A stretch of 59,412 nt of DNA from positions 1 to 59,412 of the forward strand of contig RBZT01000654.1 in the NCBI GenBank assembly GCA_003693705.1. Direction: 5' to 3'. This DNA comes from Polymyxa betae (Eukaryota; Endomyxa; Phytomyxea; Plasmodiophorida; Plasmodiophoridae). The notes below the pieces were generated by a model. The model worked only from the letters and a program-made list of their open reading frames with translations. It had not been told where the DNA came from and made no database searches. Made by a program: the position numbers and the translations under genes. This document shows positions 32,875 to 44,800 of this stretch, piece by piece (the first letter of the stretch is position 1; each line of letters opens with the position of its first letter).

Positions 32875-34957
32875 CTATGATGTAAATGACGAACTGAGCG
32901 CTCTACGAACATGCTCGACAAACTTCGTCAGATCGAAATATTCCAGAGACTCCCAAACCTCCAGGTTATGTTCCCTCAAGACTTCAGGTGCAGGTCTGTA
33001 CGTCTTTGCCTTATCCCATTCGTCCATATAATCCCAGGCGCACTTCGAATGTTTCAGATAAGAGCTCAGCATATCACCCATCTTCGCTGGAAATGTCAAT
33101 GGCTCCTATAATGTGATTCTCAGCGACGACAGAGCCACCCATGCACGGATTAAAACGCAGATACCGGGTCGGGGCCATTAGTGGCCGTTAATGCCTGGTA
33201 CGACCTGACATGGGCCAACAACTGATTGGTCTGAAACGTGAAATCCTTCCTTTTCACCTGCATAGCCCTGTACAAAGCCACGGCGCAGCACTCGTACCTG
33301 AGCACCAGCACCAGTTCAGTGAACGTACTGGCCCTGGCTCCAATCAATACAGACCCGATGCTGGTGTAAAATTGGCAGCCGGCACTCATGTAGTTTTGCA
33401 CGATGTTTTGCAGAAACTGTGCCGTGTTTTGGAATGAATGTGCGCAAGAGAACATCTGTAGATCGCAAAAGGCGCGGGTCAGCAAGACACGCAGGCGTTG
33501 ATGAGCCTATCGCGAACCGACCTCGGCCGCTTCCAGAAATTTCAGCCCCGCAGTCATGTACATTTCTTGCCGTTTCAGCCAGCCTTCGGACAGCGGAGCC
33601 TGTTGATCCAGCATCACCAAGGTCAGTCGCAAATACGAACATTTACCCGAAGGCGAAACACCCAAAATTGTAACCGAATCGAACGAAGTTCGCTTCAGAG
33701 AAAGAACAGAATTTCTTGAAAAAAGGAAATATTTAAATGTTGCAACACCCATTACAGGCAACGTGCCCGAAAACTCCAAAAGAGACCAAATAACGTTGAT
33801 AAACAAACTTGTTCTAAACAGGCAGAACTGACCTCTTTCTTCATTTTGTCGGCGAGGCGCTTGAGCTTGACGGCGTCCTTCCATTTTGGGCTTTGTTGCA
33901 CGAGGGCCGATTGATTACTCTGACCAACGGTTGGGCTCACCATAGCGACGCCCACCGAGGGGCTCGCCGTTGACGACACCGCCGCCGACGGACTGAACGC
34001 AACCTTCGGCGCTGCTGGCTCGCGCTGCCTGCTGGGCGGCGCCGGCGGCAGCTCCGTTTCTGACTTTCTCCTATCCGGCGAATAACGCCGACTTCTTGGC
34101 GGAGATCGTGACCTCCGCCGTTGCCGTTCGTCATGATAACTATCCCTTCGATCCGACGACGACCTTCGCGATGACAACCTGCGGCGGTCATCTTCGCATC
34201 GCCTTTTCTCATCACGATGTGAGCTTCGGTCCGAGCTGCGCCGCCTTTCGTCATCTTTGTAGGGCGGCGGCGATTCGCGCACGGGAGGGGTCGTCGGGCG
34301 CCGATTGCGATGGCCCAGCGATTCGTCATTCCTTGTCGTGTCACATTCATCGATATCCATTTGATTTGGAACAAATGACGGCACTTTCAATTCTGGTGAC
34401 GACGTCCTGGCAGGTGACGTCTTCACAGGCATCTCTTCAGGCAGCGGTGCGCAGACCGTCCCGCCGCCGACGCCTGTTTGCGGTGCCGCCGGGTCATCGT
34501 CGTCGTCGTCGCTATCTTCCAAGCCACTCGAATCGTCATCGCTTTCGAGCTGTCGGCGCGACGACTGGGCGACTTTCAGCGCCTGTTCGAAGGTCGTCTT
34601 CTGCAGAGATGGGACGAATTGTCGCGAGCGAGCACAGCCTCCATGAACGACGACAGGCGATAAAGCACCGCCGCCGAGATCGTTCATTTCGGCGAAGATT
34701 TTTGTGATCTGTTCGTCATCGGCGCGTTTCAGTTTCGCAATGGCTTCTTCGTCGACGGTCTTGGGCGGCGTGCGCGGCCGATGTCGCGCCTTCTTCAGCA
34801 GCGGCGGCGCCAGCGTCTGCGGCATCGAAGGACGCCAATCCAGGATGCCACTGTGCGGATCCTGCGATGTCGTCGACCCGTTCGCCTGCGACCGACTATA
34901 CAAACGATCGAGGCGCTGCTCGATCGTCAGCGACGTCGACGACATTGTGCTGCACAT
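32875..34957 (-). CDS. AF4/FMR2 family protein (C-terminal homology domain)
   Basis: AF4/FMR2 proteins scaffold the super elongation complex with P-TEFb and promote Pol II elongation. The N-terminal exon (34957-about 33840) is disordered: TPPKTVDEEAIAKLKRADDE, an acidic DDDSSGLEDSDDDDDD, and a long RS/RD-rich region. The C-terminal domain begins WKDAVKLKRLADKMKKE (family 'EAKRLKHKADAM'). It continues EMYMTAGLKFLEAAEV, SIGSVLIGARASTFTELVLV, LRYECCAVALYRAMQVKRKD, and IPAKMGDMLSSYLKHSKCAW with LTKFVEHVRRAL before the stop at 32875 (family 'IPQRIHHMAASHV', 'LVRYVRQGL'). The order and spacing of these helices are strong evidence. The N-terminal P-TEFb-binding motif is not obvious. The start is at 34957 or the in-frame ATG 12 nt later (MSSTSLT). 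Confidence 0.82.
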
Positions 34958-35194
34958 CGCAGTCTGAAGATGAGAGGTCGGCGGCCGCTGTGACGATCAC
35001 AGCGATCTAGAAGGCGATGACGACCCCGAACCAGGCCCAGAACGACGAACGAATCTCTTAAAACAGTGCAGCCGATAGAGGAACAGCAGCGGGGAAATTA
35101 TTAGACGCGCACTTTCACACACTGTAGGAGGTCGCTCCCTCGAATTAAATGAGACAGATGGTGATCGTGATAGGATAGTGGGCTCGATGGGGGT

Positions 35195-35208
35195 GATGGG
35201 GCCACCCC
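35195..35208. promoter_or_regulatory. GC-rich near-palindrome GATGGGGCCACCCC
   Basis: Located between the AF4 gene (minus) and the coiled-coil gene (plus), immediately before a TATA-like AATATATAA (35212-35220). It is similar to the elements at 12068-12082 and 36344-36356. Confidence 0.4.
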
Positions 35209-35455
35209 TTTAATATATAATCACCGGTGAGGATAGATGGGGATGGGGTGCCGGGGCGCGTGTCTCCGAAGGGTCCCGTTCGGCCGTCGTCTTTTTAATT
35301 CTTCATCAGTTTACTGACGGCGATCAGTACGATGTGACGGAAACGAACCCCATCGGGGTGGTTTTTTTATTGCGATATCTGAGCAATCCAGATATCGATC
35401 GGAAAATATCGCGAGATTTCTGAGGTCGGACTGGCCGCATTCCCAGATTCACTGG

Positions 35456-36034
35456 ATGCCGCCCGTCAGGCGAAGTCGGTCGCTGTCGTACCTGCCCGGC
35501 CGCTATCTGAGCCGATCGCCGGTTCTAATCTCACAGGCCGCCCATCCGATCGTCATCAAGGGTGAACTCGATCGTCATTGTTCGTCTGCGAAATTGTCGG
35601 CTGTCGGTCGCCGCCCCGATCATCGACCTGATCCGCGACGAAATCTCCTCAATTGTTATTTTCAGCAGGACGATACCGTTATCTATCAACGCCTGCAGAA
35701 TGAGTTCTGTGAAGAGTCGCCAAAGACCATTTCCGAGGTGCTGCTCGAGGACCAGCATGTCCCGCCGGAGTCCGACGTCCAGATTGCATCTGACCTGATG
35801 CGCGAGATGATCGCTGAAGTCTCCAAGACTGATCGGCAACTAGGCCGGATCGCTACCCTGGTCTGGCGGTCGTACGAGTCATGCTATGACCGGATCGTGG
35901 CCGGTGCTGCTGACGCCGAAAAGTTCCGATCTCAGCTGGACACGACTCGTGCTGAGCTGCGCCAGGCCCGTCTGAAAATTGCCGAACAGGACGGCATCAT
36001 TCGTTTTCTAAATGAGCGCCGAATGCCTTCTTGA
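35456..36034 (+). CDS. coiled-coil protein, unrecognised
   Basis: A frame that starts MPPVRRSRSLSYLPGRYLSR (basic, possible organelle-targeting character). It later shows regular heptad-like helices, SDVQIASDLMREMIAEVSKT and KFRSQLDTTRAELRQARLKI, and ends RFLNERRMPS. The middle part (about 35560-35660) reads poorly. A GT..TTTCAG pair (CAAG|GTGAAC to TTTTCAG|CAGGAC) would remove it as an intron of about 103 nt, and the frame must be checked at the joint. No family recognised; a structural or centrosomal coiled coil is possible. High GC and codon regularity support real coding. Confidence 0.5.
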   Translation: MPPVRRSRSLSYLPGRYLSRSPVLISQAAHPIVIKGELDRHCSSAKLSAVGRRPDHRPDPRRNLLNCYFQQDDTVIYQRLQNEFCEESPKTISEVLLEDQHVPPESDVQIASDLMREMIAEVSKTDRQLGRIATLVWRSYESCYDRIVAGAADAEKFRSQLDTTRAELRQARLKIAEQDGIIRFLNERRMPS

Positions 36035-36242
36035 AACCAACTCGACTTGTCTAATTATAGCGCCTCTGTCCAGTACAGAGTAACATGATCACAGTGACCT
36101 GTTCGTCATAGAGCCAGGATCGATTTTATTTCGATTTCTTTTCTGTTTGTTGATGCCAATCCAGCGGCAAATGAACTGCATTGGTACATCGATAAGTTGG
36201 AGTAGATAACAGTCTCAGTAAGCTCCGACCAAGCCCAACGTC

Positions 36243-36253
36243 CCAAACCCTAA
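36243..36253. promoter_or_regulatory. AAACCCTAAAT motif upstream of Ser-rich gene
   Basis: One CCCTAAA unit about 170 bp before the ATG at 36424. It is weaker than the copies at 5764, 30683 and 50311 and is listed for comparison. Confidence 0.3.
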
Positions 36254-36343
36254 ATATTTCGGCATGGCTGCGCCTTAAGGACTGCGCGTGTGAGTTCCGA
36301 CATGATCGCACTGTTGGTATGGCGGGATTTATATAGTGGTGCG

Positions 36344-36356
36344 ATGGGGTGACCCC
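36344..36356. promoter_or_regulatory. GC-rich element ATGGGGTGACCCC with adjacent TATA
   Basis: A near-palindrome about 70 bp before the start codon of the Ser-rich gene, preceded by TTTATATA (36328-36335). It shares the ATGGGG(T)nACCCC form with 12068-12082 and 35195-35208. Confidence 0.45.
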
Positions 36357-36423
36357 CCCAACCCATCACCCCCGGGTCGGAAACACAACTGTATTCATTC
36401 GTGATCTTGCTGCACGGGTCGTC

Positions 36424-37239
36424 ATGAAATCGTCGCTGGGGCTTTTTATCATGCCGGTACTTGTGCTAACCGTGGCCGTGCTCGGCATCGGGACGACCGA
36501 TTCGCAGTCATGGACGACGCAATCGTCTGGAACCGTCCCTGAAATTACGGAAACAACGCCACCACGACAACAACGTTCTATGTCTCGATCGAACAATATG
36601 GACTCGATAAATCTGGAAAAAGACCGACCCGAGTCCCATAATCGCAATCCAGCTACTACCAGAAGTCTTCCGTCGGGCAGTCCTCGCCCCGATTATGTAC
36701 AACCTCCTCAGCCGGTTTTTCGAAGCTCGGTACTAATCAACTCCTCGTCGAAAGAGCCCTCTGTTTTTTTAGAGTCTCATTCAGCGAGTTTGAGAAGCCG
36801 ATCACAGAAACAGCGCGACAGGTTAAAAGAACGTTATCCATCTGCTATGATGAACACTCCCAGCGCCTCACAAAAGGGGCCATTATTTGAGGATCGTTTC
36901 GACCTCGATAAGCTCAATAAGAGCCCTACAATAACAGGGAGTGGACGCAGTGTCTCTGCAGAACGCTATCCTCCAGGTTATGCAGCGCCAAAGCCAACAA
37001 CCAACCTTGCAGGACGTCAACCACAGTCGGAGCGCAAGCTAACAAGAATCTCGACTTGCTCTCATGACTATTACAATCCAGATCACAAGCCGAAGACGCC
37101 CTCTCACGAGTTCAACCGACAACGTAAACCAAAGAAAGCCTCGCGCGACTATTACAAGAGCGTAGACGAATCCTCGTCCTCATCTCTATCTTCCTTCTTC
37201 AAGTGTTTTTCATCTCCCAGATGCTCAAGTCCTAAATAG
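36424..37239 (+). CDS. signal-anchored Ser-rich protein, unrecognised
   Basis: Single-exon frame. The ATG at 36424 begins MKSSLGLFIMPVLVLTVAVL, a classic signal peptide or anchor, and a Ser/Thr/Pro-rich low-complexity region follows. Basic Ser clusters (SLRSRSQKQRDRLKERYPSA) and repeated YY motifs near the end (HDYYNPDHKPKTPSHEF, SRDYYKSVDE) precede a poly-Ser stretch and the end CFSSPRCSSPK. The frame is also open upstream to 36349, but the hydrophobic start argues for 36424. No domain recognised. It may be secreted or a type II membrane protein, with many potential phosphorylation or O-glycosylation sites. TATA-like and GC-palindrome elements sit upstream. Confidence 0.55.
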   Translation: MKSSLGLFIMPVLVLTVAVLGIGTTDSQSWTTQSSGTVPEITETTPPRQQRSMSRSNNMDSINLEKDRPESHNRNPATTRSLPSGSPRPDYVQPPQPVFRSSVLINSSSKEPSVFLESHSASLRSRSQKQRDRLKERYPSAMMNTPSASQKGPLFEDRFDLDKLNKSPTITGSGRSVSAERYPPGYAAPKPTTNLAGRQPQSERKLTRISTCSHDYYNPDHKPKTPSHEFNRQRKPKKASRDYYKSVDESSSSSLSSFFKCFSSPRCSSPK

Positions 37240-37423
37240 ATTCTCTGTTTTGTACATCGTTATGCCTCTTTCATAGCTCGAATCCGGGCTCTCCATTTGT
37301 GATCTCATCAATAAATGTGCCACAATTTAGTTAAAGAATTGTTTTATTCCTTTGTTGATCAGAATATCTACCGGATATCTCGTGGGATGCTGTTCGCGGA
37401 TTGGAAAAGATCTGCGATACAGC

Positions 37424-40100
37424 CTAATCGGTAATTAAGGTGAAGTCTGAAAGACGTCGAGGTGCAGAATTCGATCTCGGGTCCACTTTCACCATTTCAT
37501 TGACCGTCAATACATCGCCCGTATCCAGACGTAAGCACATTTGCGATCCGATGCGCTTTCGGTGGGAAAACACCTAAAAACGGATCCGATTAAAATCTGG
37601 ACAGTTGTAACGGTTTCGATATTACCTCGACGATCTTGCCAGATTGGCGTTTTCGTTGTGGAAGGATGCGACCAGGCGCAAACCAATAAATGGTCATACC
37701 GGGCCTCAGAATAAGCGAAGAGCTTGAATCAACGCTGTCGTTCATGTCCAGATCGGCAGGCGGCTCCTCTGTAGATCTTTGGAGTGGATTTGCGATGGAC
37801 TTCGAGGCACCTGTAGCGATACTTTGGTCAGATGAGAAAACAGTTTGGTTAGAAAAAACTTCCAGACTTGTCCGACCACCGTTTTATACGGCCGTTCGAC
37901 ATTTCAGATGTGGAACCAATGCGGAAACGGAATCATAAATTGCTTAATCTCGAAACATCAGAACTTGCAAACAATGAGAATACCTGATTCAGAATCCTCA
38001 TCAGAAGATGGTGTGAGATTCTCAGCACGAGCAGGAGTCGAGGATTTCCTCGCAGTTCGCTGCTTGCATAGATCCGGTTGCAAAGAGCCTCTTGAGCGGA
38101 ATTCCGACGGATCTTTGTCGGATCGCGACTGGACCGATTCGTCGTCGGACGCTGACTTTTCTGCATCGGCATGGTCGTCTACTACAGCTGCATCACGAAT
38201 CGATTTCGACCTCAATGATTTCGACAGCGACCCGACATCCTGGTTTGCGTTTCCATTACAATCCGAAGTGCCTGCATTGACTGGCTTCGGCACAGTTCCA
38301 TTATTCGACTCAAGTCCAATATCACGCATATCGGCAGACAAGCGTTGACTTTGCGACTCCCGATCCGATGATTCGCAGCTATCATCTCCAGATCTCCGTT
38401 CGCTATTCGAGCTACTCTGTAAGCACTTAGTACATATCATGTTCACGTTGATGGGCGGTTTTACCAATTCATCGGATGAAGAATAATCTTCGGAGCTCTC
38501 TTGGCTGGATACCGTCCTGTAAGCAGTGCGCCGTCTCTACCAAACGACAAACAATTAAAACAGCGAAACGTGATCGTGAGAAAATTTATTGCCAAAAGCT
38601 AAAAAGAAAGTGAAGGTGAACGCTCTGCCGGTAACATTACCTGCTCAGTTGCAGCAGGGTCATTACCAGACGATCGCTTCGCTTTGCTACGGTCTGGTGA
38701 GAATAGCTTCCGATTGGTATGAGCCGGTGAAAGGTCGCTCTTGGTCTCACGGCTGGGCGACCTCTTTCGCGACGACTTTTCTTGAGCAGGTCGCAGATGA
38801 CTTTCCGAGTCGGTCGTCTCGCCGCTCTCCTCCCGAGTTCTGGTTTTCGAACGCTCTCTTCTCTTGCGAGCGGGTGACTTCCGGCGCGATTCCGGCGACC
38901 GAGACTCGGCTGCACGAGAGCGCCTTCTCGAACGTTTTCGTGTAGATTTCGCCAAAGAGCGCGAGTCGAGGTCGGATTCCTCCATGGCGTCAGGTGAACG
39001 CCTTCGGTCTCGGCGGCGGCGTCGTTGCGATTTCTGTGTTTCCGATTTGGATGGCTCCGGTTCAGTACGTCGCGAACGGCGCCGATCTCGCTCATCATCC
39101 GATTCGCTTTCCGAGCGATCATTCTTTGAACGCTCCTTCTCCGAATGCTTCTCATGACGGCTCGGTTCTAGCGTTGATTTTCGAGCTCTCCGGGAACCCC
39201 GGGACCTTCGGGACGAACGGCGGTTCCTGCGACGGTCTCGAGAATCGAGGCTGGCGCTGCGGCTTCTTCTGTGTCTCCGAGTCGATTTGTGCTCAGAATC
39301 CAAAGGAGAATGGTCGTGTTTTCCTAAGAAAATTCAATTGTGATATCCAGCAAAAAAAAAGGTTGAGTTTATTTACCGCGATTTTCAGGAGAACGTGATC
39401 GGGAGCGGTGTAACGCGGCTGGCGATAGCGAACGAGCTTTCCTTAATTTGGATGACGATCGCATCGTCTTTTTAAGCGGTTCCGACTTGCGTCTTTTTTG
39501 TGGCTTGTGATCGGGATCGACAACATCCGACCAGTTGGAAGACGATCCCGAACTGGAGCATGAATGTCGCCGACGACCTTTGGTTTTCGGTTTGTTGGGC
39601 GATTTGAAGTCACGATCGGAACGCTTTCGCTTCCTATTGTATGCTGCTGCACGCACATGGAAAGGATCGTATCTGGGAATCACATCGGGGGTGATATGGC
39701 GCATAACGAGACGATATTTCTCATTCATGGCGGCGATGCGATCAACAAAGTCGTCAATATCTTTATCGATGAACAGCGTGATGTAGCGGGTGTCATGTTC
39801 GCTGCCATCATCGACGATTCGCGAATTGAACGATTTCAAACCGACCACTTCAGCGTTCGGACGAATAGCGATGAAATGCGGCTTGTCTTCTGAATTGATG
39901 ACAAAATCGCTTATAGGTTTCAATCGTTCGAGAAAATCGATGCGAACGCGGCGGCCGCCAGGCATCACGAAGACGATCTGATTTTGGCGAAACTGGACCA
40001 CAACCCGAGATTCATTGAGAGACCAACCGACCAGAGTGCGGCCGAAAATCGCCTCGTCGACCGGCAAAGTCAGCGACGAATCTCGGGGCGATTTCGACAT
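37424..40100 (-). CDS. large RS-domain nuclear protein, unrecognised ends
   Basis: One gene joins several long minus-strand frames. The N-terminal exon starts MSKSPRDSSLTLPVDEAIFG (40100) and forms a compact, probably folded domain with β-type text (VVVQFRQNQIVFVMPGGRRV, FIAIRPNAEVVGLKSFNSRI). RS/RD-rich sequence fills 39500-38650 (SRRRSRAAESRSPESRRKSP). A donor GTAATG after AATEQ and acceptor TTTGGTAG at about 38540 join it in phase to RRRTAYRTVSSQESSEDYSS, continuing into an acidic Ser-rich part. The last exons read RPGMTIYWFAPGRILPQRKR and GKIVEVVFSHRKRIGSQMCL, then RLDTGDVLTVNEMVKVD, which looks like a small β-barrel of Tudor/SH3 type, stopping at 37424. An RNA-processing role is suggested by the RS region only. 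Introns in 37850-37960 are approximate. Confidence 0.6.
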
Positions 40101-40893
40101 CACTCTGAAAAGTGACTGTCTCCAGTCTCTACCAAGTCTCTGATAGCAACAGGATGACAATATGAGGCGCAGTTTTTCGAAATCGGCATTCGACAGCGCA
40201 ATTTGTCAGATTGATTATTTTGTTAGATTTGGCTCAAGAAAACGCCATGGCCGCTGCGAAGAAAATCCGCGCCTTTACGCATCAAAGACGTCCGGCTTCC
40301 ATTTTCGCCATTACTTTGGCTTTGCCTATTTCCCAGCTGAGGAAATACGCTCAGTCTGGTATAAATGGATGCTTTCATGGATTCTGCAACGTGGAATGTA
40401 TTTCTACAGAAAAGTTACAATTGAGAAAAATGATCAGTTTTCCCAGAGATGCAGCACGACAAAATTTCAATAAAAGTTTCTTCATTATGTTGTTGCTGTA
40501 TAGCTGTGAGCCAAAGGTTCTATCTCTGTTGTTCTCCGGGTACGATACCGTAGTCAAAGTTACAGTCACCTACCGGTGAAAGTTGCGGAACTTTTGTACC
40601 CCCAACGTGAATTTTGGAAAAATTTCCTTTTTTGCAGAGATTCTTGCATCGCGCAGTTATTGAATTTGCGCAGGCCGCGTCTGGCCGAGTCATAAAATTG
40701 TCGACATTTCTTGTCCGCACTGTGATGGCCCCGCATATTTTTTATGTAACAAACTCCCGAAACTCCCGCAAAACAGCTTTCACGAACCAGCGAATTTTTA
40801 CAGCAAAAATATTGCAGTAAATCCCCTATGCCACAGCTGCTGAGTAATTAGAACTAATTCTAATCAATTGCAGCCACCCATGAACAAGACATT
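40101..40893. other. intergenic stretch, nothing convincing
   Basis: Short frames occur on both strands, but none has domain content or clear splice partners. AT content rises compared with the flanking RS gene. Confidence 0.5.
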
Positions 40894-41558
40894 TTATATT
40901 ATTCGATGCTGTTGTTTTGCTAGTAGATAGGATACAGGAATCAGCATGGCAAAGTAAAGAAATGCAAAGACGAACGGCAGGGTGACCAGCCATGCTCCGG
41001 TCGCAATCATAAGCCCTAATCATATCGTAATTAAATCCTATTAAAAAACAAGAATCAATTGTATTACCATTTCCGAATTTGGCAATTGTCTCGAAAAAAC
41101 TAACGCTTAGACTTTGAGATATTAGTTCGGGGGTTAAAGCCAGTGGCTCGTCTGATCCGATCAGAAATTCACCCAGGCGAAGATACGGAATCTGAGAGAA
41201 ATGGTGAATGTTTGACTATCGGCACTCTTAATCTGACTAACAAGCATCGCCATTTCAATCGGTGTTGTGACAGCATTTACCAGCTGCATTGCTGCCATAT
41301 TTAATCGACGAAACAGGATACCAACAATCGTCACCAAGACAAAAGTGACCCTAAATAAATGATATCTCTTGGAATATTTAAGACACTATGAACAAACCCA
41401 ATAAGAGGGCAAATTCCCATTGTAAACCCAACAGCGATGCTTGCTGTTAATGCCTCTGGTGTGATCTCCTGCTTGAACACGCGCAGCACAGCGTTCTTTG
41501 CAAAAACATACGAAGCCTGAATTCGCTCGACAACGATCATCTGGGCCGATTCCATCAT
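40894..41558 (-). CDS. DUF2062 membrane protein
   Basis: Integral membrane protein of the DUF2062 family. The first exon (MMESAQMIVVERIQASYVFA, from 41558) leads into VFKQEITPEALTASIAVGFT and MGICPLIGF, matching the family's 'LSPEKLALSFALGVFIGLLP'. It is followed by LVTIVGILFRRLNMAAMQLV and NAVTTPIEMAML, the conserved 'N.P.T.P' segment. A loop (YLRLGEFLIGSDEPLALTPE) precedes a last exon, IGLMIATGAWLVTLPFVFAF, that ends with a second hydrophobic span and KQQHRII*. Three short introns are implied. The function of the family is unknown; in bacteria it occurs near glycosyltransferases and lipid genes. An upstream first exon around 41600 is possible. Confidence 0.72.
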
Positions 41559-41844
41559 AGGACCTGGCGCAGGATCAAGGACCGGCTGAAGAAGCTGTGC
41601 CGCGCTTATGCCCGGGATTGATCATTAAAAGAGGCTGCGAGCAACTATCTGTGAAAAACAGAGATAGGCAATCTAACCTTAAAAAAATAAATGAATATAA
41701 TGGGGCAATTAATGGTGCTGGTTTTCAATGATTCTAAAACTACGAGTAGATTGGAGATGGGATAGTGAAGCCCTATAACGATATCTGTAACATTTCTTTA
41801 ATATGGATTTACAGAGACCCGTGATGGTGACGGGCCCTTCATAA

Positions 41845-44800
41845 TCATCGCCGAGGTGAATGACAAGGTTCCAGAGTGCATGGATACTCGGAGAAGACTT
41901 GGACGTTGAAATCACCGGCTAGACCCGGATTGAAAGTGCATGCGTAGAACGTATATGGAGCCTCATCACGCCGAAACGTCATCTGGCCAAAGACTTCGGG
42001 AGCCAGCGAAAAGGTTCCTTTACAGCGTGTCCTGCCTGTCGTGTCGATGACGTAGAATCCGATTGGAAGAATATGTTCGGGATCTGGTTGGGATACTATG
42101 CACATTGCGGACCAGGACGATGGTTGGTCGTTTGAACGCGACGGCGGACATGAGAGCGTGAAGCTCGGGTTCTTTTGCCAAGTTTCGTAGTTCCTACATC
42201 CTCCTGAATTTTGCACCGACCAGCAAGAAGACAATGCCCGAGTGACACTCCAGCGATTCGATATCGGAACAAGAGAGATGTTGTGATCGGCATATACAGT
42301 AAGGGTAAAGGTGTCGACAATGCCAGGTTCGTACGTACAAGGGACAACAACCACGTGCTTGACACCCGAATCTGAAGAAGATGGCCAAACATTTGTGGGC
42401 ACGACTAGTTCCACGAGAGTTTCGTTCGCCGTCACGAATTCGCTTCTAGCTAGGACATCACCATCGCAAACGCCCAGTTTCTCTTCAGCAGGTCCATTGT
42501 TCGCCAAAACGTAGATTCCAATCGCTCCATAATCGGGATCTGATTGTTGTCTTTGTAGCTGGATGAGGACACGAATTGGATGAGTGACGTCAGTCGCGGT
42601 CAGTTTGAACTGATTGTTACTTCTCCAAGAAGAAAAATTGGGATAGCATCCACCCGAGGTGTTCTCCGACCAGTCGGAATGGGCAACGATCTTGTGCCAG
42701 ACACCCGCATCCAGAATCTCAGTCATACTGATGGAATGATCACACGAGACCGACATTTTGAAATCAGCAAAGACACCAGGAACATTAGTCGCTGGAATTA
42801 TCATTAACGAACTTGGCCCGGATAAATTTGCTTCAATCGTCGATTGCTGGATTTGATCGTTGGATTCTTGGAAGGGTCCGATGAGTACAATCTGCTCTTC
42901 GGATTGCACAGTAAGTAGACGGCCGTGTTCTGCAGTCCTGTTTACTGGCACGGTGATAATATGAACACCCATCGGTGTCTTAGCGGTCGTGGCTAAATTC
43001 ACACGAAACTTTGCTGGCCCAGAATCAGGCACATGAACCAGCCATTGAGGATTTTGGAACCAGCTGATCTCAGGAAATGCTCCACCAGCAGAATCTTTGT
43101 CCCATTTCCCATTGATAACAAACGAGAAGCTATGATCAGAAAACTTGACGTCTTCAAATGGATCTTTGGGTGGATCTGGAACCAGATTTCCTGCGGGACG
43201 TACCCACGAACATTCATCGGTAGCTTCGTTGTAATAGTAAGGAACGCCAGTCTTCTCATCACAGAATTCGACCCATCCTGGAGGTAAAACATTCGCAGAA
43301 CGTGTAGGAGATGGAGGGCTAGGATGTTTCGGCGCCTGTTGCTCAGTATTCGATTCAGCAGAGCCTCCATTTGCTGTTGGACGATCCCAGCGACTCTCAT
43401 TCGTGACACAGTTGTAGAAAAATGGTGCTCCAGTTGTTTCATCGAGATAGACAGTCCAGTTTTCTGGAAGCGGAGTATCGGTAGTCGATGTTGGTTCATT
43501 GATGGTTGTTGATGTTAGCTCACCAGAGGACTGTGATTTCACTTTCGGAACCTTCTCAATGAAATATCTGAAAGAAATGTAAGAAAATTGATGGTGAAGA
43601 GTGGATGGATTACCTAATCGTAGCAATAGTCACCGGAGTATCTCTTGCAATCGCTTCAAATGTTTCAATGATAGGCCTGATTAAATTCGGAGCGAAGACA
43701 ATGGCGAGGTTTGAAGGAGTCATCTTGTTAAGTTCAGATTTTTGGCTCACTTCAGCTAAAAATGAGCATAGATATTGAAAAATTCGCAGATTTGTCGCTG
43801 GAAGCGACGCTTCGAGTCTATCAAGTTCAGCCCAATTTTCATCTCGGGTGCACTAATAGATCTTAATTGTCACAAACATCGGAAACTCAGAAGCTTACTT
43901 TGACCATGGCGTCGTAAAGGCCAAAGGTTAAAAGAGGTTCTGGGAGTTCTCGAACCCATAGCTTTATAAGTCCTGCAACAGAATGCGGCGACACGTTGTC
44001 CAGCGAAAACCCGCTTTCATAATCAATCATTCGCTTGAGACGAAAAACTTCCTGAAAAATCCATTGATCAGATTATTGCAAAACGAGCTGAAACTTTAGT
44101 TACCGCTTGCTCTCCTGATACTCTGAATAAGCCGACTTTATCAAAGGCATTTTCGCGAAGATAATCACAGCAAAGAGTTAAGAATGTCGGGACGCCACCA
44201 AGATTAGAACGGGCGACAACCTCAGCCAGAGGTCTTCCGAATGCCTTTGGCGCCTGGACTATCCCCTTTTCTACAAGAGCAGAGAAGTTTGGCCTTCTTG
44301 ATAGTAAGCTGCTTAATTTCGCCATCAGCGAGGTGAACTGGGATCGGCTTCCGGTTGGCGCCGGGATAAAGGCTGCTGCTTGAGGTGTAGGAACCATGAC
44401 ACTATCACGGTGACGCGATGAGATTTGACGATCTCTCTCTCCAACTTGCAGTGTTGAGTTGGGAGAGACACCATCTGCGATATCATCTGCATCTGATACA
44501 GGGACCTGTCGCCCGTTCGACTGTAAAATGTTCATCACAGTCGTAGCCTTCGCTTTTGTTTCCCTCAGATTCAATAATTTATCGAGTCGCATCTGTTTAA
44601 AAGACGCATCATCCAAACTTAGGAAAATACGAAGAAAGGACGCCGCTTCTTTGTTTTTGGCATCATCGAGAAGATCCACGAGCAGATCTAACGACCGGAC
44701 GCTGGAAGTTTTTATCTTAAATGACTTCCAAGAAATCTGACCGCATGCTTGCAATAATCCTCTTCGGGATGAGTCTCCAAGAAAAATCGTTCGAATTTGC

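Noticed and set aside
34096-34993. Long plus-strand ORFs opposite the AF4/FMR2 gene
   Set aside because: They are mirror frames of the RS/RD codons on the minus strand, without domains or splice logic.
38589-39398. Plus-strand ORFs opposite the RS-domain gene
   Set aside because: Antisense shadows of repetitive Arg/Ser codons.
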